Made by a program: the position numbers and the translations under genes
The notes under the pieces: model-generated
Databases searched by the model: none
Seen by the model: the letters and a program-made list of their open reading frames with translations, nothing else
Told to the model about the DNA's origin: nothing
In this document: piece by piece, positions 47,640 to 59,339 of the stretch
How the letters are laid out: each line of letters begins with the position of its first letter
How positions within the stretch are numbered: the first letter of the stretch is position 1
Assembly: GCF_002878395.1 (NCBI RefSeq)
Contig: NC_061122.1
Location: 80,605,088-80,669,087 of the forward strand
Length of the DNA stretch: 64,000 bases
Source: Capsicum annuum
Taxonomy: Eukaryota; Streptophyta; Magnoliopsida; Solanales; Solanaceae
Direction: 5' to 3'

Positions 47640-48000
47640 TCATGTTTCTATAGTCAACTATGGCTTAGCATGAATAAAGCCAATCCATGCCGAGAATAAC
47701 ATCAAAATTAGTCATCTCTAACTCGACTAAACCTACTAATGTGGCTTTCTAAAATATCATAATCAGGCAGTTCCTGTATACCCGCCAAGATATTATAGTT
47801 TTACCCACTGGGGTAGAGATAGAAAAGGGCTCTACTAAAATTTTGGGACTGGTTCCAAAATTTTCTGCTATATAAGGAGTAACAAAAGACAAGGATGCAC
47901 CTGGATCTAGCAAAGGATAAACATAAACATAGAAAATCTGCAATGTACTAGTAGCGACATCAGGAGAATTTTCCTAATCCTATTGGGTCTGATGAGCATA
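47640..48000 (-). pseudogene. Element D protease
   Basis: Positions 47749-47943 encode LLDPGASLSFVTPYIA, the D-P-G-A active site form of plant chromoviruses, then EPFSISTPVG and YRNC. A stop follows near 47748. The downstream LGMDWL-type region is at about 47690. Confidence 0.75.
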
Positions 48001-48099
48001 AAGTCTGTTTGGGCATTGCCCATTAGTAGCACTGGAAGTGGCACACTACTGATTTAGGCGACCGAACTGGGCTATGGAACAATTCTGCTAACCCTGCAG

Positions 48100-49129
48100 A
48101 CCTGACTACGGACACTCTATAACCCTATGGTCTGGCTTGCCATAATCGAAATAATCATCGCTACCAGCTCTATAGGTATCCTTGTGGTTCTTACCACAAG
48201 TTTGATACAGGGGGTTAGTCTGGGCACTACTGACACTGCCCTGAGACTTAGAGCCTAGTGCTCGATCTCGATGGCCGTCTTTGAAATTTGGCACTAGGGT
48301 ACTGGCGGAAGAAGGACATGGAACTGCTGGCTTAGGACAAAATTAGGAACAGTTTCCTTCCTTCTGATTTGGGTTGCGCAAAACTTAATCTACCTGACCT
48401 TGCTTTCTTGTTCTACCTCTCCTTAGTCCTAATCTTCTTCTCCTCTATTTGTTGAGCATGGGTCATGATCCTGGCTAAAGTCATATCATTTTTCAGCATC
48501 GTACACCGATACTCATTTACCATGCTATCATTCACCTCTAACACGAACTTGCTCATCTTATCCCTGTTATCTGCAACCACATGAGGGGCATATTTATCTA
48601 ACTAAGTAAATCTAAGAGAGTACTTTTTAAGCATCATATTTCCCTGCTTGAGGTTGATAAACTCTAGAATTTTTGTCTTTCTCAACTCTTGGGGAAAAAA
48701 TCTATTTAAGAAAGCCATGACAAATTTCTCCCACTCTATATGACCTGCATTCTCTGATCTCTTAAACTTCCATTATTTGTACCAAGTGTGAGAAATATCC
48801 TATAATTGGTATACGGCTAACTCAGCACTCTGATAAAAAGTAACTCCCATGATGTCTATGACCTTCTGGACTTGGTCAATGAATTCCTGAGGTTCTTCAT
48901 CAGACTTAGACCCAAAGAAAGATAGAGGGTTCATTCGGGTGAAGTCCCAAATCCTAGCTGCGACTGAGTTAGCCACTAGATTGGTTGGAATAGCTGGTGG
49001 CCATTCATTTTGGGCATCCACAGACTGAGCAAGTGTGGTGAATGCGGCCCTAAACTCCGTATGAGAAACATGTTTGCCCAAAGGATATTCAAGTTAAGGA
49101 GCTGGCTAGTTTCTTCTCTTTGGAGGCAT
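48100..49129 (-). pseudogene. Element D gag
   Basis: The start is the ATG at 49129-49127 (MPPKRRN), with two early stops. Positions 48800-49081 are open (SHTEFRAAFTTLAQ, then ARIWDFTRMNPLSFFGS and EEPQEFIDQVQKV), the capsid N-terminal region. The capsid C-terminal part lies at about 48560-48700, and 48106-48294 includes the knuckle YFDYGKPDHRVIECP, with only its last Cys and the His kept. Unlike A, it retains the capsid centre. Confidence 0.8.
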
Positions 49130-49331
49130 ATTCTGAAATAAGAGCAGAACGAATTAGACTGAGAGTTTAACTTGAGATCATGATCACTAGCACGACCTGA
49201 ATACTGAAAGAAGGGAACTATTCCTAAAACATCTTATAGCCTCTTTCACATAAATGTGGCGTGTAACACACCCATGTACAAGACTATACTAGATGCGACT
49301 TTCAGACTTCCTTGGACTCTATTGAACCTTA

Positions 49332-49344
49332 GGCTCTGATACCA
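49332..49344 (-). other. Primer-binding site of element D
   Basis: Minus-strand TGGTATCAGAGCC, exact tRNA-Met type. The next 140 nt of leader (49205-49331) closely match the leaders of B and C. Confidence 0.85.
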
Positions 49345-49348
49345 AGTT

Positions 49349-52123
49349 TGTAACACCCCAATTTTCTGAACCAAAATACTACACGGTGCTTATGACCCCA
49401 AAGGACCATAAGCGAACCCATGATAGATATCTGTACCTGTATACTATATAATATACATATAAAAAGCATAAAACATGAACATTAGGTCATAAGGTTCAAC
49501 TGAATAAAATATTTGACAAATCATAACATCCATATAGGGTAACAAATACCCAAAACAACTAAAGTCTAAAACAAATATGAACTAAATCTAAAAGCCTCTA
49601 AATACTGTCTGAGTAAGGAGTTGAAGGAATATGTCTCCAACTAACTTTGTAAATTGAAAGATAACCGAAGAAAATAAATAAAGTCAAATCATATCATCCT
49701 CAAATGAAAAGAACTCACTGCAACTCTGTATACTGAATTGTGACTGCTACTACTGATCTAGAACCCATGGCTCTAAACCTATGGTGTAACATAAAAGAAA
49801 GAACCATAGCGCAAATGCGTCAGTACAACTAAAAGTAATGAGTATACGAGTGAGGTAGGCTATATGCAAAAGTTCTTACACGTATGAGCAGTTCTAACTA
49901 ATGACTAATATGAATATGAAAGTGCAAACATGCATACATAGTAACTGAGGTTGTGAATATGTGATATCTAGATATATACGCTGATACATGGTTTATTAAT
50001 ATCTAACTTGACTAATACAGGGAATTCTGATAACATGGATGACAGTGTCTGACAGTTCTAAATCTGATGGAACTACCTGAGTTTCGTACTTTAATTGAAT
50101 TGACTATATCTGACAGTCCTGGTATACTAAAATCTGAAGAACTATCTGAATTCTTTTACTAAGACTGAGACTAAAATTATGAGAGGAAGTTGTTTAATCG
50201 ACATGCCCTATATGTGCTATAATAGCCGAGCTGGGGTCCAATCTATGCTCTGATTAGAAGGATGTCAATACCAAGCCACTAGTAAGGACAAGCTGTGAGT
50301 GACCCTTATCTTACAGGTTACTCTAATGAGAATAGTGGGACCCTGGTATGATAGGTCAAATCACCTCATCAACCCTAATCTTACAGGTTTAGATGTCTCA
50401 ACCTACGTTTACTACGTAGTTCTAGAATACAAAGATGACTGCTAAGAATTACACCCTTATCTGGAAGGTGAGTTCCCATCTTTGGGTTCACTCGATGCTA
50501 ACTTCTACTCCCATCTAAAGAGATTGAACATGATTAACTGACTGTACATGGACTGAGTAACTGACTTTTGTTGACTGACGGAATAGTATTATTATCTGAG
50601 AATTAACTGAGATTATAAGATTTTTGAGATTTCCTGAGTCACATATCTGCCTGAGTTCTATAGATCATGGCTTAACTGAGAATACCATGATAACATGACA
50701 TAGCTCTAGGCACATAACTATATTTTTCGGGTGCATGTACCCTCAGGACTCGATGGAAGGAAACTGACACATATGACTGACTTGATCATAAGAATAGAGT
50801 CCATAATTCACAATATTATAAGTAGAGGATTTCATACTACACTTGGTTTTCAACATCTTATACATGGAAGGGGATGTTCACAACATGTATATGCTCGCGT
50901 TGCTTCAATATCATGCTCATTCCATATCGTAACAATAACACACAAAAATAACGTGGAGTTCATGTAGAGTCATAAAGAATAGAGCATGGGCTTGTCATTT
51001 AAGCACTATTAAGTCATAAAAATATGGATTCTATCATTCTTGGCATTTTATCAAACACCTTAGATGCACAACTTTGGGCATAGATGTAATTATTAATTTG
51101 ATAATCTTAATTCATCCAAAATTCATGGATTTCAACTAACCTACTCACATGCTTCATGAAAACCACATCAAGATACAACCTTGAATGAAAATAACAATCA
51201 TCAACATGAATATAGTCATAACACAATAAGGAAATCACAATTTATAATTTAAAACATGATTCTTGATCTCCATGGATAAAAGGGATCCATGGATGAACAC
51301 TACGCATACCTTAGTGATTGAATCTTGAAAGAGATTTATTGTTTATAATATTTCTTCAAGAAATCCTTAGGATTTCTCTTGATTTTTCTTGACTAGGGTT
51401 TAACCCCCTTGGGAGAGAATGTTCTTGTTCTTGAGGAGATGATCTTCAGAGGAAACCCTAATCTTGTGGTTGAGAGTGTATGAGAGATCTTTTTGAGATA
51501 TTTAACTAAAGAGAATGGAAGATAATACGCTCCTTGAGGGTTATAAGTCATGGGAAGTAAAGGAAAAAGACCAAAATACCTTTACTAAACCACTTCCCAG
51601 TTCCTGAAAATCTAAGGCTGACGACATTAGTGACAAGTCGTCAAGCTGGTGATAAGTCATCACAAAAGGGTAAAATATTTATTTTCTGGTTAAGGCTGAC
51701 GACATTGGTGATAAGCCGTTACGGGAATGATGACTTATCACAAAATATCATCACTGGGGGTGGAAATCTACCCAAGGCTGACGACATTGGTTATAAGTTG
51801 TCACGCTTGCGACAGCTTATCACGAATGTCGTCACTCAGTTTCCCATCCTAACATGATGGAGTAAAATTGGCATAACTCCTTGCTACGATATTGGATTTA
51901 GGCAAAATTGATATCGTTGGAAATATAATTAAATTATCTATATTTTGGTGGGTCATACATTCAGAAATTCATAGCATAACGAGAGATATACTCCTTTGAA
52001 GTTGACTATACCAATATACTTCTCAAGAATTAAATCGGTAAGGAAATATTTTGATTCGTCTATTAACTAGGACACTTTTGAGGCCTTTAAGGGAATCAAC
52101 CTTGATCATAACACTACCAAGAT
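49349..52123 (-). repeat. 5' LTR of element D, lacking its first about 105 bp
   Basis: Aligns with 41385-44130 of the other LTR and stops at ACACTACCAAGAT near 52123. The element-sense start (TGTAATACCC...) is missing. Its four short motifs (50302-50470) have a CTTACAGG core in two copies where the 3' LTR has CTGATAGG or CAGCCAGG. The repeat patch is at 51616-51834 and the U3 block at 51870-51954. Confidence 0.85.
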
Positions 52124-52757
52124 CTTAGTTCGTGATTTTGTGAAAATTGATGGAGGAAATTCTTAATTCTGAATCTTCTATGAAAATCCTAGGGCTTGTT
52201 CTTTAGAGTTTTTAAGAGTAATTGAGTATAAGTTGCTGAATTATGGACAAATCTCGTATTATAAGGCTTATTTAGGGTGGTAAATTGACCTTTTTAATCC
52301 CAGGACACTTATTTAATTTTTGAGAAAATTTCCCAATTTTTATCCCTGGCACGACGCGCCACGATAGCGCCAAGTCACTGGAAAGTAACAAATGGGAAAT
52401 TGCACGGTGGTGTGACGTGGAATTATTGCATTGCCACCTTATCTATGACCTGGAAGTTTGGTGTGATACGCTATTATTGGAAAGCAACACTGGAAATTGA
52501 TAATTGCTTTTTGAGCTATCTCCGCGATGCACTGAAGGCTCAGGTGATACACTGTATCATTAAAAAGGATCTAACTCTTCAGCCGGGTGTCAGATTTGGG
52601 AGAATTTGTTATCGATGGAAAGCTTATTTGATTCCCCACATGATAAAAATTAAAAGTCTTAAAAATACCATATGTATAAAATTGGATTCATCTTTCAAAG
52701 AAAGTTTCTAACATTCTTGGGAAACTTTTCAAGCTAGGAAAAGTCCGGGGTATTACA
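52124..52757 (-). repeat. 3' LTR of element C, inner part
   Basis: Matches 58009-58641 of the other C LTR, with the GC-rich patch (52330-52560, words such as CACGACGCGCCAC) and the U3 block (52566-52640). It ends at 52757 with TGTAATACCCC on the minus strand. The ORF 52400-52711 is antisense and chance. Confidence 0.85.
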
Positions 52758-52775
52758 ATATCTCCCTCTTGAGAA
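52758..52775 (-). other. Polypurine tract of element C
   Basis: Minus-strand TTCTCAAGAGGGAGATAT next to the LTR start. One G-to-A change from the tract in D. Confidence 0.8.
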
Positions 52776-53443
52776 CATTCATCCTTGAATGAGACTGAGT
52801 GAGAGGGAAATAATACAAACTGACGTACATACTAAACATGACTGGCTAGAACATAATTTCATGACTGACATAACTGATGGCTGAATATAACATACTGAAC
52901 ATGCATATCTGATGCATAAATTATAAGTTGAATTCATTCTTATTTGATGCATGGATAATTGACTCATAAATACATGACTAAATATTCTGGTGAACTGAAT
53001 TCCTTACAGTGAGAATGCATGTTTGATGCGTGATTACATAACTGAACTTGTATATGAATGCATGACTGAATATGCAAGAGTACTTGTACCAAGTTTGTAA
53101 TGGGGATTTGAGCATAATCTAAATACCAAGTTTGTAATGGTAGTTTGAACATGGATCTGAGTAAGTTCTAGAAAAACTATTACATAAAATGAGAAGTACT
53201 AATGAACCCATGATTATGCTAGAAATATACATGAATGGGAACATGAGAACATAACTGAGTCTGGTCTGATACGTAATATATGAAATGAACATCATGATTA
53301 GAACTGAGCCTCTGAATACTTGGCTAAAAGCTGAGGTTGGGACTTTGAGGGTCAACTTATGAGTACCCTCTACTCTAAATTGGATTCTTTTTTAGAACAA
53401 TGAATGAGATGTTCTTGTCATGAATGTTTGGGGGTTTATAGCG

Positions 53444-53460
53444 TATCTCCCCCTTGGGAC
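53444..53460 (-). other. Internal PPT-like tract in C (tract 2)
   Basis: Minus-strand GTCCCAAGGGGGAGATA, about 690 bp before the true PPT. Element E has the same tract at 63913-63928, and B has a decayed one near 27620-27640. Confidence 0.6.
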
Positions 53461-55111
53461 ACTAGGTTCCTTGAGGAATAGTGAATTGGCTGAGCTACAG
53501 AGAAATACTGAGGTGATGCACAAGGTACCTAGGAACTGAGTCGTAACTAATTATCTGAGATTTAAGACTGAGGCATGATGAACTAAGCTGAGCTTGCACC
53601 TATCCGATTGGTTCATCTTAGAATAATTACATTCTTTCATGATATTTCGGTTAGAGAAATTGCCGGGGACATAGAAACCAAACTTTATGAATTTTTCTGT
53701 ATAAGACAGCTGAGTAAGAAGATCATAACTTGATTGAGATTTGGTTAGATGATTTGAGGCCTACGAACACCATTTAAGATAAAATGACTAAGCCTTTTTT
53801 ACTACAACTAAGACTACTGAAAAGTTTCATATAGATACTAAGCACGAATGTATAACTGTACTGACTTATCCAATTAACTGAAGGACTGATAGCTGAATAC
53901 TGAGTTGGATGGAACTGTACTTAGTATTAAATAATTAGACTACAATTATAGAGCGTTATGCATAGGAGGTAAGGGTTGATTGAGTAACATGAGGTAACTG
54001 GGCATGGATTTAAGAAAACTGTATTACCTCAAGAATCTAGGCTAAGCTCCTAATGTGATTGGGAACATTCTGTAAAATGAGGTATTAAGGTACTACTGAC
54101 TGAGTGATCTATAACTATAACATTTTCAAGCTATCCTAAAACTAGACTAAATTTCTGATAACTGACGTTGAGACTGGTGCTGAAGTATTTGATTCTGGGA
54201 CTGAATGCTGATTACTAAAACTGAACACTGAAACTATAACTGAGATGGTAACTGAATTTTGATAGATGTATGATGAGGACTGATATAGATCAAGGATCTG
54301 AATGTATACTCACACTCTATACTTTCCCCAACTTATAAATACAACCTCTTGCTAGCCATTTACTTGTACTCTACTACAACATTCAAGCCTATCATCATAA
54401 CTGCACCTTCGTGTAAAGCAAGCATGCAACAATCTCCTCTTAATATGAATTAGTTACTCTCTATCTTCTAAGCAACTGCTAATTACTATACTATTTTCAT
54501 AGAGAGCTCACTGAAGGGTTAAATAGATACTGGCTGTACTTGACACTTGAATTGAAGCCTAAGGAATAGAATATCAATAACATGGATTCACCAAAATGGT
54601 TTAAACTGAGGTTATACATGACATATCTGAGTTTGGACACTCACTAGAATTGAAGCATGAGTCATGTGGACTAAGCATATTGTAAAGCATGACTTCAGTA
54701 TGTGGGTCAGGAGCTGCATAACCTGAGTTTGAAATTTTTAAATTTATGAGACATGATTCATAACACTGAGGGAGCTAGAACTAAACTCCTTATGTTGGGA
54801 ACTGAAAGCGCACATAATACATAGAAAGTGCGTGAAAGTAGGCGGTGTTCATGGAACTAATTTGTACTGCGGGGTAAACTGGGACCCCTTATACTGGGAA
54901 CTAAAAATATACATAATTTTTTGAGAAATGTATGAGCATGATTCGTTACCATAGAGTTAACATACAAAGCCTTAATAGATTTCGTGATAGCTAAAGTGCA
55001 AAACTCTACACTGAGATAAGGATAGGTCAGGAATCATCTTCCCTTACTGCTTTCTATACATATTGGCAATACTTTTAGCATCTGGGAGCCTGAAATGGGT
55101 CGCTCGATCTA

Positions 55112-55126
55112 TTATCTCCCCCTTGG
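55112..55126 (-). other. Internal PPT-like tract in C (tract 1)
   Basis: Minus-strand CCAAGGGGGAGATAATAGATC, at the place equivalent to B 26510-26523. Confidence 0.6.
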
Positions 55127-55845
55127 ATTTAATCCATCATCATAAGTCTATAAAAACTTTACTAAACTCTGAACTAAACCACAATTATCATCACATACTT
55201 ACGCTCCGTTTGACATATGCTTGCCTTACTAAACACATCATCTGGTTTTATTTCTTCATATACTACTAATATCACATCACACCTTCAATCCTAATATCAA
55301 GTCAATAAACTTAAATTCTGGCTTGCATTGTTCAAGCCTACTGATTCACTTTGGTACAACTATCCCCCTGGATCATGTTATCCCAAATCTACTACTGCTA
55401 AACTCCTAATTTCATGCTTCTAAATCTAGGTCATATGCTATCATAGAATTCTGAGAAGGGATTTAATGACATATAAGTTCTCTTGATCATGAATAAAAGT
55501 TGTACAACTCTAGAACATAACTTAATTGATGGATACTTTTGAGCTTGTGGGAAATCCCATAACTAACTGTAGGGTCTATCTAAGAAAGCCTTATCTCTAG
55601 GACTCGAGCTTCACTACTTCTATTACCTTGAAAGTAAAGTAAAGTTGATATGCGTGAAGCATGATGAGAATCTACATGAGCTTCTTAAAGAACCTTTTAT
55701 AATCATGATCTAAGACATGAAAGAAAGGAAACTGTTTCTAAAACATCTCATAGCCTCATGCACATAAGTGTGGTGCACAACACACCTATGTACAAGACTC
55801 TACTAGATATGGCTTTCAGACTTCCAAGGGCACTATTGAACCATA

Positions 55846-55858
55846 GGCATTGATACCA
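55846..55858 (-). other. Primer-binding site of element C, mutated
   Basis: Minus-strand TGGTATCAATGCC, two changes from the exact site in B and D, in the same place beside the LTR end. Confidence 0.75.
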
Positions 55859-55862
55859 AGTT

Positions 55863-58641
55863 TGTAACACCCCGAATCTGGTACCCAAAATGCTACATGG
55901 TGCCCAAGACCCCGAAGGACCATAAGCTAACCCATGACTGATATCTGTAAATTGAGCACTAAATAATAGTAATAATATCGTAAATGCAAAAACATGAACT
56001 GAAAGGCTATAAGGTTCAATACTAGTACATAACTAAAAAATTTGGTATAATAATACCACAACAACTGAGATAATTATCTGAATATACTGTAGTCTAAAAG
56101 CCTCTAAACTATTTGAATAAGGAGTTGATAGGACATGTCCTTAACTAACTCCAACTACTGAAATAAACTAAAATCTAAATTAGTAATAAAATCATCATAT
56201 CCTTGAAGGTGAGGACCACTGCTAACTCTGGTCGCTGAACTGGGATGCTACTGGTTCTCTGGAGTTTGTGCTTCTAAAACTATGATATAAGACACCATAG
56301 TGCGAATGTGTTAGTACTTTGAATGTACTGGTATGCAATTGAGGTAGGATGAATGCAATAGGTTCATATGCATGAGCATTACTAACTGACTGACTAACAT
56401 GGACGTGAGAATACATGACTTTATACGTAACTATAACTAAGATCATAATAGTTCTGAATACTGAGTTCTGACTACTAAGTCTACTAACACTGAAATTTGA
56501 GTCACTGATAAGTGAGAAACTAATACTATATTACTGAATACTGAGAGACTGATACTATTTTACTGATACATGGATAACTGTGTCTAACAGTTCTAATTAT
56601 GAAGAACTGGTTTGGTTGACTGTATCTGATAGTCCTGAAGCTGAATGCTAATAACATAAGTTCTGATAGCTGATATAACTGATAGCATGAATGACTGTAT
56701 CTGAAAGTCCTGAATCTGATGGAATTATCTGAGTTCCATTCTATATCTGAGTTGACTGTATCTGACAGTCCTAAAATCTGAAGAACTATCTGAGTTCTTT
56801 ACTGAGGCTGAGACTGAGACTAAAACTAAAAATATAACTGTGGTAAGTATTCATCTAACCGACATACCCCTAATACGCCATTATAGCTGAGTTGGGGTCC
56901 AATTTGTAACCCCAATTAGAAGGGTGTCAATACCACGCCACTAATAAGGACAATCTATGAGTGACCCTCATATAACATATAACTCTAGTTAGAATGGTGG
57001 GAACCCTCATATAACAGGTTAAGCTACCTCATTTACCCTTATATAGAAGGCTATGATGTCTCAACCTATGCTGACTACATAGGTCTGGAATGCAAGGATT
57101 ACTTCTAAGAATCACACCCTCATATAACAGGTGAGTTCCCATCCTTGGGTTCACTCGGTGCTAATTTCTACTCCCATTTGAAAGATATTAAACTAATTAA
57201 CTGAATTGAACTGATACTAATGGTATTGTTTAGTGGAGCTAAACTAAACTGAATTTACTAAGTTCTATTGACTGATGGAATGTACTGAGTTTTGAGGGTT
57301 GACTGATAATACTGAAGTTACTGAGATTGACTGGGAATATTAAGGTTATTGAGATTACTGAGTACTAAGATCACTGAGATTACTGAACTATTGAGATTAC
57401 TGAGATTTTTAGGTTTTCCTGAGTCACATGACTGATTGAGTTCTATGGATCATAGCTTGACTAAGAGTATCATGAAAAAATGACATGGCTCTAGGCACAC
57501 AACTATATTGTTGGGTACGAGTACCCCCAGGACCCGATGGAAGAAAACTGATCACGCATAACTTACTTGTTCATATAACTAACATCATAATCTATAATAC
57601 ATTTATAGAAGCATTTCACCAAAATATATGATAGGAATAACTTGTACATACATGGGGATTTCATGATATCTTACTAGTTGGGCATTGTTTCTTCATCTAG
57701 GCATTTAATCAAACACGTAGTAGGAATATCACATGTAGACTACATTATACAACAATTAATCATCATGATTCCACTCTAATTTCCTCATCCTAGGATTCAT
57801 TCATAGGTTCACATGAATATACATCTATACAAATCAATTCCACATAAAATTGATCACCCAACATGGACTTGAATTCAATTGATCATTCTGAACATAAACA
57901 AAACAAACCCAACATAAAATTCATAAATAAATCCATAAACATAAACTTAGAAAAGAGATTCTTGAGCTTCATGGATGAAAGGAGTCCATGAATAAACACT
58001 ATGCATACCTTAGTTCGTGATTTCGTGAAGACTTATGGAGAAATTCTTGATTCTGAATCTTCTATGAAAACCCTAGGGCTTGTTCTTGAGAGTTTTTGAG
58101 AGTAATTGAGTATAAGTTGCTGAATTATAGCCAAATCTCATGTTATAAGGCTTATATAGGGTGGGAAATTGACCCTTTTAACCCGAGGACATGTATATAA
58201 TTTCTGAGAAAATTTTTCAATTTTCATCCTTGACGCGACGCGCCACTATCACGCCAAGTCACTGGAAAGTGAAAAATGAGAAATTGCAAGGTGGTACGAC
58301 GCGGAGCTATCATGTTGCCACCTTGTCTACGACCTAGAAGTTTGGCGTAATGCGCCACTGTCGTGGACCAACACTAGAAATTGACAATTTCCTTTTTAGC
58401 TATCTCTGTGATGTACTGAAGGCTCAGGTGATACACTTTATCACTAAAAAGGCTCTAACTCTTTGCCCGTGTGTCGGATTTGGGCAAATTTGGTCTCGAT
58501 GGAAAGCTTATTTGATTCCCCATATGATAAAAAGTGAAAATCTTGAAAATACCAAATGTACAAAAATAGATTCATCTTTCAAAGAAAGCTTCTAACATTC
58601 TTGGGAAACTTTTCAAGCTAGGAAAAGTACGGGGTATTACA
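55863..58641 (-). repeat. 5' LTR of element C (2.78 kb, complete)
   Basis: From TGTAACACCCC at 55863 to GGGTATTACA at 58641. It has CTGA-rich 50-bp degenerate repeats (56640-56800), a run of GATTACTGA words (57290-57420), a canonical TATA box in element sense (CTATATAAG, 58160-58152), a GC-rich patch 58230-58370 (GCGACGCGCCAC), and the U3 block 58450-58525. The ORF 58350-58595 is antisense to the element and not a gene. Confidence 0.85.
58152..58160 (-). promoter_or_regulatory. TATA box of LTR C
   Basis: Element-sense CCTATATAAG matches the plant TATA consensus. In the other C LTR the same site (52268-52276) is mutated. Confidence 0.55.
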
Positions 58642-59339
58642 AAAATCTTGACTCAGACACATTCAAAAAAGACATTGATGAAAAATCATAGAGAGGGATA
58701 ATTGGATAACTACTACACATGACTGCAAATCGACCATATATTAATTTTTGTACTTGTAAATTTGTAGGGTTTCAATCGCCTCCCAAGGAGTCACACCTGA
58801 CTACCATCAAAAGAATCATTAGCTATCTCATTGGGACTTAAGATATTGAGCTGTGGTACCCTCACTCCTCTAATTTTGACTTAGTTGGCTATTCAAATGC
58901 TTATTTTGTAGGTGAAAAAATGATAGAAAGAGTATTAGTGGAATATGCCAGATTCTTGATGATGTCCTAATCCCATGGCATAGTAAAAAATAAACTTCAG
59001 TCGCTCTATCAACTACCAAAGCAGAATAGATAGACAATGGAATTTGTGGTGCTCAAATTCAATGGATTATGCATCAATTATGTGATTTTAATTTATATTT
59101 TGAATTTGTGCCTATCATGTGTGACAATACTAGTGCAATTAGTCTTTAGAAATATATTGTGCATCAGTCAAGATCTAAGAATATAAACATCAAGAATTAT
59201 TTTCTTCGACACTATTTAGAAAATTGAGATTTTCCCTTAAAATTTGTTGATTATGAAAATCAACTTGCTAATATTTTTACAAAGCCTTTTTTAGAAGAAA
59301 GAATATATTTTTTAAGAAAAAATCTATGTATCATATGAA
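58642..59339 (+). pseudogene. Copia element S: end of RT and RNase H
   Basis: Continuation of S after insert C. It reads DEKS.RGIIG.LLHMTANRP, then FQSPPKESHLTTIKRIISYLIGT and LWYPHSSNFDLVGYSNAYF, where the RNase H Asp of GYSDADY is Asn. Next are the SVALSTT(E)AE region in decayed form at about 58985-59025, the CDNTSAI region near 59120, VHQSRSKNI, and the closing FVDYENQLANIFTKPF at 59240-59300. A stop comes near 59337. Confidence 0.8.

Larger units (their letters stand above)
41385..52123 (-). mobile_element. Element D: Ty3/gypsy chromovirus (Tekay/Del-like), 5' LTR end deleted
   Basis: Minus strand: 5' LTR 52123-49349 (start lost), PBS 49344-49332, gag from 49129, protease, RT, RNase H, integrase, chromodomain, PPT near 44248-44233, and 3' LTR 44232-41385. 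Compared with A, the catalytic residues are better preserved, although frames are still broken. It is the only element here whose non-coding ends match the B/C/E family closely, so its family is the probable protein donor. Confidence 0.85.
52758..55862 (-). mobile_element. Interior of element C: non-coding
   Basis: 3.1 kb with no gag-pol motif. It is homologous to B's interior in reverse, including the leader (55735-55862), 55560-55640, and the block at 53441-53510. It contains two additional PPT-like tracts at 53444-53460 and 55112-55126. Much of it is CTGA-rich, degenerate repeat-like sequence (53500-54700). ORFs at 52779-53355 and 55063-55269 are not convincing. Confidence 0.75.
39981..58641 (-). 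mobile_element. Element C: non-coding LTR retrotransposon, with D nested in its left LTR
   Basis: Minus-strand element. The 5' LTR is 58641-55863, PBS 55858-55846, interior 55862-52758, PPT 52775-52758, and the 3' LTR is 52757-52124 plus 41384-39981. The interior lacks protein-coding motifs. It shares LTR ends, leader and pre-PPT sequence with D, and is homologous along its length to B. It inserted into copia element S. Confidence 0.85.
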
